24,679 nucleotides of DNA from contig JAANSK020193321.1 in assembly GCA_011763485.2 (NCBI GenBank), positions 1 through 24,679 on the forward strand, read 5' to 3'. Every line of letters starts with the position of its first letter. The first letter of the stretch is position 1. The translations under genes were made by a program, and so were the position numbers. The notes beneath the pieces were generated by a model that ran no database searches, was not told where the DNA came from, and was given only the letters and a program-made list of their open reading frames with translations. This stretch comes from Isoetes engelmannii. Lineage: Eukaryota; Streptophyta; Lycopodiopsida; Isoetales; Isoetaceae. Positions 20,449 through 24,679 of the stretch are shown here, one piece after another.

Positions 20449-21420
20449 CAATGGCGAAGATCATAATCACAATGTCCCAGATGTTAGATTAACGTCATTA
20501 GTGGGACATATCATTGTTTCCTTTATATAATTTATTGGTAAAAAGAGCCCAGCATTTTGAATTATTTCCTTGCTCAAGTTTTTCGAAACACCGGCATCCC
20601 TCAAATGTGTACTTGCATTGTAACAACATTAATTTTAACCACGTTACATTCTGAAATGTCATGATCATATTGATGGGGGATTGGTCCATTGTTTGGTCGA
20701 AGAAAAAAAGGAGATTATTGGGCTTCATTTGTCTTCCAGTTGGATAGGAAATACTATGATTTTGTGTATTCTATCTCTCATTGCTTTTTCTCGTTTTTTA
20801 TGAGATTATAGGTTGACATTGCAAATTGAAAAAGAATTCTTGCTCAAATCAAAGGTGTAAAACACCAGTATTTTTGCATATAGGCTTATTGTAGACCCCT
20901 ATTTTAAACAAAGATACAGAATGCTACAAAACACACTAGAGCTATGGGTGCTCGGGGGCTATGAGACATGCTTCAAGCTTTGGAGACAAGAATACATAAG
21001 CACAAGCTTCAGAGACAAGAATAAGAAAAGAAAACGTAAGTAGAATCAAATCAATGTCTAAAGGTGGTCTTTGTGAACCCTTGATAGATCAGCGTCTATC
21101 CTTGATCGATCAAAGGTCTCTGCAGATCCTTGATAGGGAAATAATGCTCCTTTACAATAGATGCATCAAAATCTTGAACAGAAGATGCCAAAAGCTTCCC
21201 AAAATTTCCATGGCGCCCTCTTGTGCATCAAAAGCAAGCAACGATGCTATGGTTGCCGGACTTGCTTAACGAAACATACCAAAAGGCACATGCGATCAAA
21301 ACAAGCTGAAGGATTTGAACATTTCGGGACAGAGCATTCGCCTATTCACAAGGGCAAACAAAAATCTAACACAAAAAATGATGTTGCGTCTTCGGGGCAA
21401 TAACGGTTTGGCTCTTCGGG
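20449..21420. other. 3' flank of ZGPAT-like gene, no gene
   Basis: AT-rich sequence, probably including the 3' UTR. A loose 30-bp direct repeat, caagctttggagacaagaat and caagcttcagagacaagaat, lies at about 20974-21022. Clustered gatc/ttgatagatc motifs occur at 21080-21140. No domain is visible in short frames such as 21054-21403. Confidence 0.4.
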
Positions 21421-21480
21421 TGATAGTCTAGTGGTAGGACCTTACTGCCGCATCCTATGTCACGGGTTCAAACCTGGTCA
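21421..21480 (+). mobile_element. tRNA-Gly-like SINE head
   Basis: tagtctagtgg (21424-21434) matches the A box and ggttcaaacct (21465-21475) the B box, with tRNA-like spacing. The stretch tagtctagtggtagg, then ctgccgc in the anticodon position, resembles tRNA-Gly(GCC). The acceptor stem is not complementary, so it is not a working tRNA gene. A second B-box-like catgggttcaag lies at about 21518-21529. This fits a tRNA-derived SINE, body limits unknown. Confidence 0.45.
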
Positions 21481-21572
21481 ATATCGGTCTAGTAAGGAAG
21501 GGGACCTTCCCAAGGTCATGGGTTCAAGTAAGACCAACCGGTCCTGTGGTACAAACCTTAAACCTGTCATAT

Positions 21573-22080
21573 CACTACAAAGTCGTAGGGCCATACCGAC
21601 AGTTATGTCGACCACTGGACGTCGATTACAAGTCCATAATCATCGTCGGGTCGTCGATGATTGACTGAAAAATCGACTACAAGTGGTCGATGACCACACA
21701 CAGTCGAAACATTCGTCGAAACCGCACGGTCGATCATCGACTGTGCGTACACGTGACGGTCTGCTGCCAGCACAGCGGCGGGCGCCTCGTGCCACGGTGA
21801 TGCCATGCGGCTGCCACGCCATGAGGTGTCTATCATCGACACCGCGCTGACGTGGCGGATTTTGCCACCTTGGCATCCCGCCACGTGGAGGACATGCGGC
21901 CGCCACACTGGACGTGTCGATGATCGACGTCCTCACCACGTGGCCATGACAACAGGATCTAACGTGTCATCGACATGGCACTGTCCATAATCGGCACACC
22001 ATGCATGGGCCACTAAGACGTACAGATGGCAGCCAGCATGCGCCACTAAGATGTACGCGTGGCGGCCACGTGTATGACAC
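21573..22080 (+). mobile_element. CACTA-type terminus with subterminal palindrome array
   Basis: CACTACAAAG at 21573 matches the conserved terminus of plant CACTA (En/Spm) transposons. It is followed at once by CG-rich DNA packed with gtcga/tcgac. A 13-bp palindrome GTCGATSATCGAC occurs exactly at 21729-21741 and 21916-21928, and with one mismatch at 21653-21665, 21828-21840 and 22361-22373. CACTA elements carry such short repeats in both orientations in their subterminal regions, where the element's own protein binds. The matching right end (CTTTGTAGTG) was not found in the window; a weak tagtg occurs near 23122-23126. Confidence 0.5.
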
Positions 22081-22400
22081 GTAGGCGACGTCTTAAAAAC
22101 AGTAAAAACAAATAATCTAAAAAAATGCAGCATAAAGTAGTAATTTAAAAACATAATACGTGTACCAAAATTTTAAATTCATCATACAAATTCAATTATT
22201 TATTTAAAAAACCAGTTAATCATTTAAAAAATTGGAAAAGAGCATATTTATCAGAAGAAATTACAAGAAATTAAAGATACGTATCAAAAGCAGACACGTG
22301 GCAGCCAACATGCATCACTAAGGCTATGTGTGGCGGGCACGTGTATGACATGTAGAAGATGTTGATTATCGACGTCTTAAAAAAAATAAAATATTAAAAC
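22000..22400. repeat. Repeated G-box-bearing segment
   Basis: A segment reading gcagccarcatgc, cactaag, gtgtggcgggcacgtgtatgac or close variants occurs at about 22028-22098 and 22303-22380, with a partial third at about 22003-22035. Each of the two fuller copies ends in gacgtcttaaaaa and carries a CACGTG core. AT-rich sequence separates them; it contains an aagtagtaatttaaaa motif that recurs near 22592. Confidence 0.6.
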
Positions 22401-22420
22401 TCACTTTAATTGATATAAAT

Positions 22421-22521
22421 AAGTTTGTTCGGAAATGAATATAGAAGAAGGGTTCTTCAAGGAAAATTTAATAACAAGTTTGTTTGGGAAATGAATATAG
22501 AAGAAGGGCTCTTCAAGGATG
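22421..22521 (+). repeat. Two-copy 55-bp tandem repeat
   Basis: The unit aagtttgttyggraaatgaa, tatagaagaagggytcttcaagga occurs at about 22422-22464 and 22477-22520 with only two or three differences, separated by aaatttaataac. High identity points to a recent duplication. Confidence 0.75.
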
Positions 22522-22689
22522 ACACCTGTCCTTTTCTAACCATGTATACTTGTCGACCACTTATCCAGCACTACCTTGACATCACTCAGCATAAAGTAGT
22601 AATTTAAAACATAATAAGTGAGAATACCAATTTTTTTTGATTAGTCATAAGAATTTAATTAACTATTTAAAGAATCAATTAATCGGCCT

Positions 22690-23100
22690 TCTCCACCAAG
22701 GTGGAGCTGACCACGCCCTTGTCCAAGCTGCCAATGAAAATAAGCAATTTAATAGAGAATGGACCCAGTACATCTAGTCCTCTTTATTCAAGGTGGAGCC
22801 GACCATGCCCTTGTCTAATCCTTCAAGATCCCTAAAGCTTAATACATTAATGAAAAATTAAACAAGAGTAGACGGTGAGCTTGGACCCGAAACACTTAGT
22901 CCCCTCCAGTGAAGATGGAATCGACCATGCCCTTGTCCAAGTCCCCCCAATCCCCCTTTTTTTTTTCTTTTTTTTTTACCTAAATACATTAATCAATAAA
23001 TTTACAAGAGTAGAAGGTGAGTTTGGACTCGGAACACCTAGTCCCTTCCATTTAAGTGGAGTCGACCATGCCCTTGTCCAAGTCTCCCCAAATTTTTTTA
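22690..23100 (+). repeat. Four-copy satellite-like repeat with conserved core
   Basis: The core tggagycgaccatgcccttg followed by tccaag occurs near 22700-22727, 22792-22817, 22914-22940 and 23056-23082. Copies 3 and 4 share longer flanks (acaagagtagacggtgagct, ttggac, cctagtccc-like). The spacing grows from about 92 to 122 and 142 bp, partly through T-run expansions near 22957-22977. No coding frame runs through all copies. Confidence 0.75.
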
Positions 23101-23215
23101 ACCTAAGGGTCTTTTTTTAATAGTGTCGATCAAAAAAGCGAAACATCAGCACGACGTCAACACTTAAAACTCATATTTTTTTTTCGTTCAGTACAGTTTT
23201 TCGCGCGTATTCTCT

Positions 23216-23290
23216 GCTCTGCTGCAAGGCAATCATTCCCTGCTGCAAGGCGATCATATCAGGCGATCATTCTCTGTTTATCATTCTCCT
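23216..23290 (+). repeat. Short direct repeats before the unknown gene
   Basis: tgctgcaaggcaatcattcc, tgctgcaaggcgatcat and aggcgatcattct occur in succession, followed by tatcattctcc. The tract directly precedes the ATG at 23300 and may be its 5' UTR. Confidence 0.55.
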
Positions 23291-23299
23291 TTTGTAATC

Positions 23300-24679
23300 A
23301 TGGAACCCTCCTCAAATGCCTGTATTTCTAGCGAAGGCGCTTCCGAGCATTTCGAAAATCCAGCCGAGCATTTCGAGCTCTTTTCCGAGACTTTCGAAAA
23401 TTCCTCTTTCCTTTCACAATCCATTGATCTTGAAGAAAACCCCCCTCTTTCGAAAGGGGAAGTTGGCGCTACAGATCCGGGAATGGATTCTTGCTTCCCA
23501 AAGGTATTTTTTTGTGCTTTGTTTTTTTTCCTTAAGTTTTTGCCTTAAGTTCTTTGCCTTAAGTCTTTGCCTTAAGTTTTTGCCTTCAGTTCTTTGCCTT
23601 AAGTTTTTGGCTTAAGTTCTTTGCCTTAAGTTTTTGCTTTAGCTTAACCCTGAGATATTTCCCTAAATTCTTTTTGAACTGTTTTTGCAGTTCCCTCTAG
23701 CTTGGACAGAGTATGAATTTGCTCATTTAAAAGACCTGCCATCTACTGGGAAAAGACCAAAGGACCTCAAGCCCTCAGATGTTTTGGAAGCAGAGTGGAA
23801 AAGTGTTTGGAATGGTAAGCTTGTTAGTGGAAAGATTCATGTCAAATAACTGAAGCCAGAATTTCGTGAAGAATTTAAGCTGCTGGTTTACAAATTGTAT
23901 CAGACCAAATTGAAGAACAATGAGGCCAGAACCATTTTGGCTCGAGCTCTTGCTTGGGAACACAGTTGCACTGCACTAGCAAACCCAGGTGCCTATAAAC
24001 TTAATTGGGCAAGCTTTGGAGCAGAAGTTTACAAACAGTCAATGCAGAAAAGGAAGCACAAAACAGTTGTGAATGGTTATCAGTCTAACTTGGATGCTAT
24101 TATGCAGAGGGTGGATACAATTAGGAGTTTGAAGCAGGAGGCTGAGAAGCAATTGTTTGAGCTTACACAAAAAGCCTTAAGGATGGAAGGAAGTATTCAA
24201 GCAGGTGATGCAACATGCAAGGCTCTAGTAGCTTCCATAAAGGAGAAGAGAGATGCAAGAATGGATTTAACTTTGGGGCTTGTAGAAGACGAGGATATCA
24301 AACAAGCCTGCAGTGTGTTGAAGACAGAAGAGTTTGACTTGAGGCAAGTGTTGGAAACAACACTTGTTCGGATGGGAAAAGCTGAGTACAATAGTACTGA
24401 CACACGGTATTTCTAGACTCAAAGAACAAATCATTTCATTTGATAAGAGTGTGGCTTCTTGGCACAACAAGGCCACTCAGATTTCTGTTCTACAGTCCAG
24501 TGAGCCAAAAATGAAGATTGGTATGGGTAAGTACAGCTTTCCTATTTCAAATGATAAACCAGTGTGTCAGGTTTGTGGTCTTCTTTTTGGGGAAATGATA
24601 ATGAGAACAAGCAAGAAGATGAGAATGCAATGCTGGAGACGCTGTTTGATTTGGATGAAGACGAAGACAATGATGAAGA
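23300..24679 (+). pseudogene. Unrecognised coiled-coil coding region, probably damaged, runs off the window
   Basis: Exon 1 (23300-23503, 68 codons) is Ser/Glu/Phe-rich with three HFE/FEN-like repeats (SEHFENPAEHFELFSETFEN). A 187-bp phase-0 GT-AG intron leads to exon 2 at 23691 (FPLAWTEYEFAHLKDLPS). The frame meets TAA at 23847, flanked by coding-like sequence (KIHVK, stop, LKPEFREEFKLLVYK), consistent with CAA to TAA. Alternatively a 57-bp intron (23815-23871) would skip it in frame. The frame then runs open to 24416: a helical region (TILARALAWEHS) and a long Lys/Glu coiled coil. After that it shifts by one base into RLKEQIISFDKSVASWHN and a CQVCG motif, then again into an acidic tail (ENAMLETLFDLDEDEDND). 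No family was recognised. Position 1.7 kb inside a CACTA-like end raises an element-encoded origin. Confidence 0.55.
23530..23646 (+). repeat. Intronic 18-bp minisatellite
   Basis: The unit ccttaagttytttg / ccttaagtttttg (18-20 bases with the linking t-run) is repeated about seven times between 23530 and 23646, with small changes. It lies wholly inside the proposed intron 23504-23690, leaving the splice sites outside it. The T-rich composition suits the polypyrimidine part of a plant intron. Confidence 0.75.

Noticed and set aside
21421-21480. Functional tRNA-Gly gene
   Set aside because: Acceptor stem does not pair and no T-run terminator follows. It is kept as a SINE head.
21573-23126. Complete non-autonomous CACTA element ending at tagtg 23126
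   Set aside because: The end matches poorly beyond TAGTG, and the flanking triplets (tat and tcg) are not a target duplication.
22690-23646. CRISPR array
   Set aside because: Repeats are diverged with uneven spacing, spacers are not unique, and the context is plant nuclear DNA.

Overview
The window reads as nuclear DNA of a land plant. It encodes a plastid ribosomal protein with an N-terminal transit peptide, a secreted protein of the plant root-cap/LEA-like family, and a plant-type CCCH/G-patch protein. All three are split by short GT-AG introns, and a eukaryotic tRNA-Arg gene with a pol III T-run is present. Much of the rest is decayed transposable-element sequence. The lineage cannot be fixed by eye; a pogo/Tigger-like DDE element and the root-cap family would suit a non-angiosperm plant, but that is weak evidence.

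Layout. 1-3870: no confident gene; SINE-like and retroelement-derived modules are repeated at 430-1030, and the rest is unassigned. 3877-3949: tRNA-Arg(ACG). 4077-4792: plastid bS20 gene, three exons. 4790-6840: the 3' flank of that gene, present as two diverged tandem copies of about 1 kb. 7139-8202: root-cap/LEA-like secreted protein, two exons, with a clear TATA box. 8203-9538: intergenic. 9539-12145: decayed pogo/Tigger (CENP-B-like, DDE_1) transposase. 12335-13400: minus-strand LINE debris. 13640-16330: unassigned repeats, plus a candidate minus-strand LTR. 16330-17470: unassigned. 17666-20448: ZGPAT-like zinc-finger/Tudor/G-patch gene, four exons, with TATA box and upstream ORFs. 21420-24679: a tRNA-Gly-like SINE head, then a CACTA-type terminus followed by a GC-rich tract of iterated 13-bp palindromes and G-boxes, satellite-like repeats, and an unrecognised, apparently damaged two-exon coding region that runs off the window.

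The three intact genes look like independent single-copy housekeeping or developmental genes (plastid translation, secreted root-cap-type protein, RNA/chromatin-associated G-patch protein). Nothing suggests they act together. The most unusual stretch is 21573-24679. There a CACTA-like end, a cluster of palindromic motifs resembling subterminal transposase-binding repeats, and an unfamiliar coiled-coil coding region lie in a row. Whether they form one element is inference.
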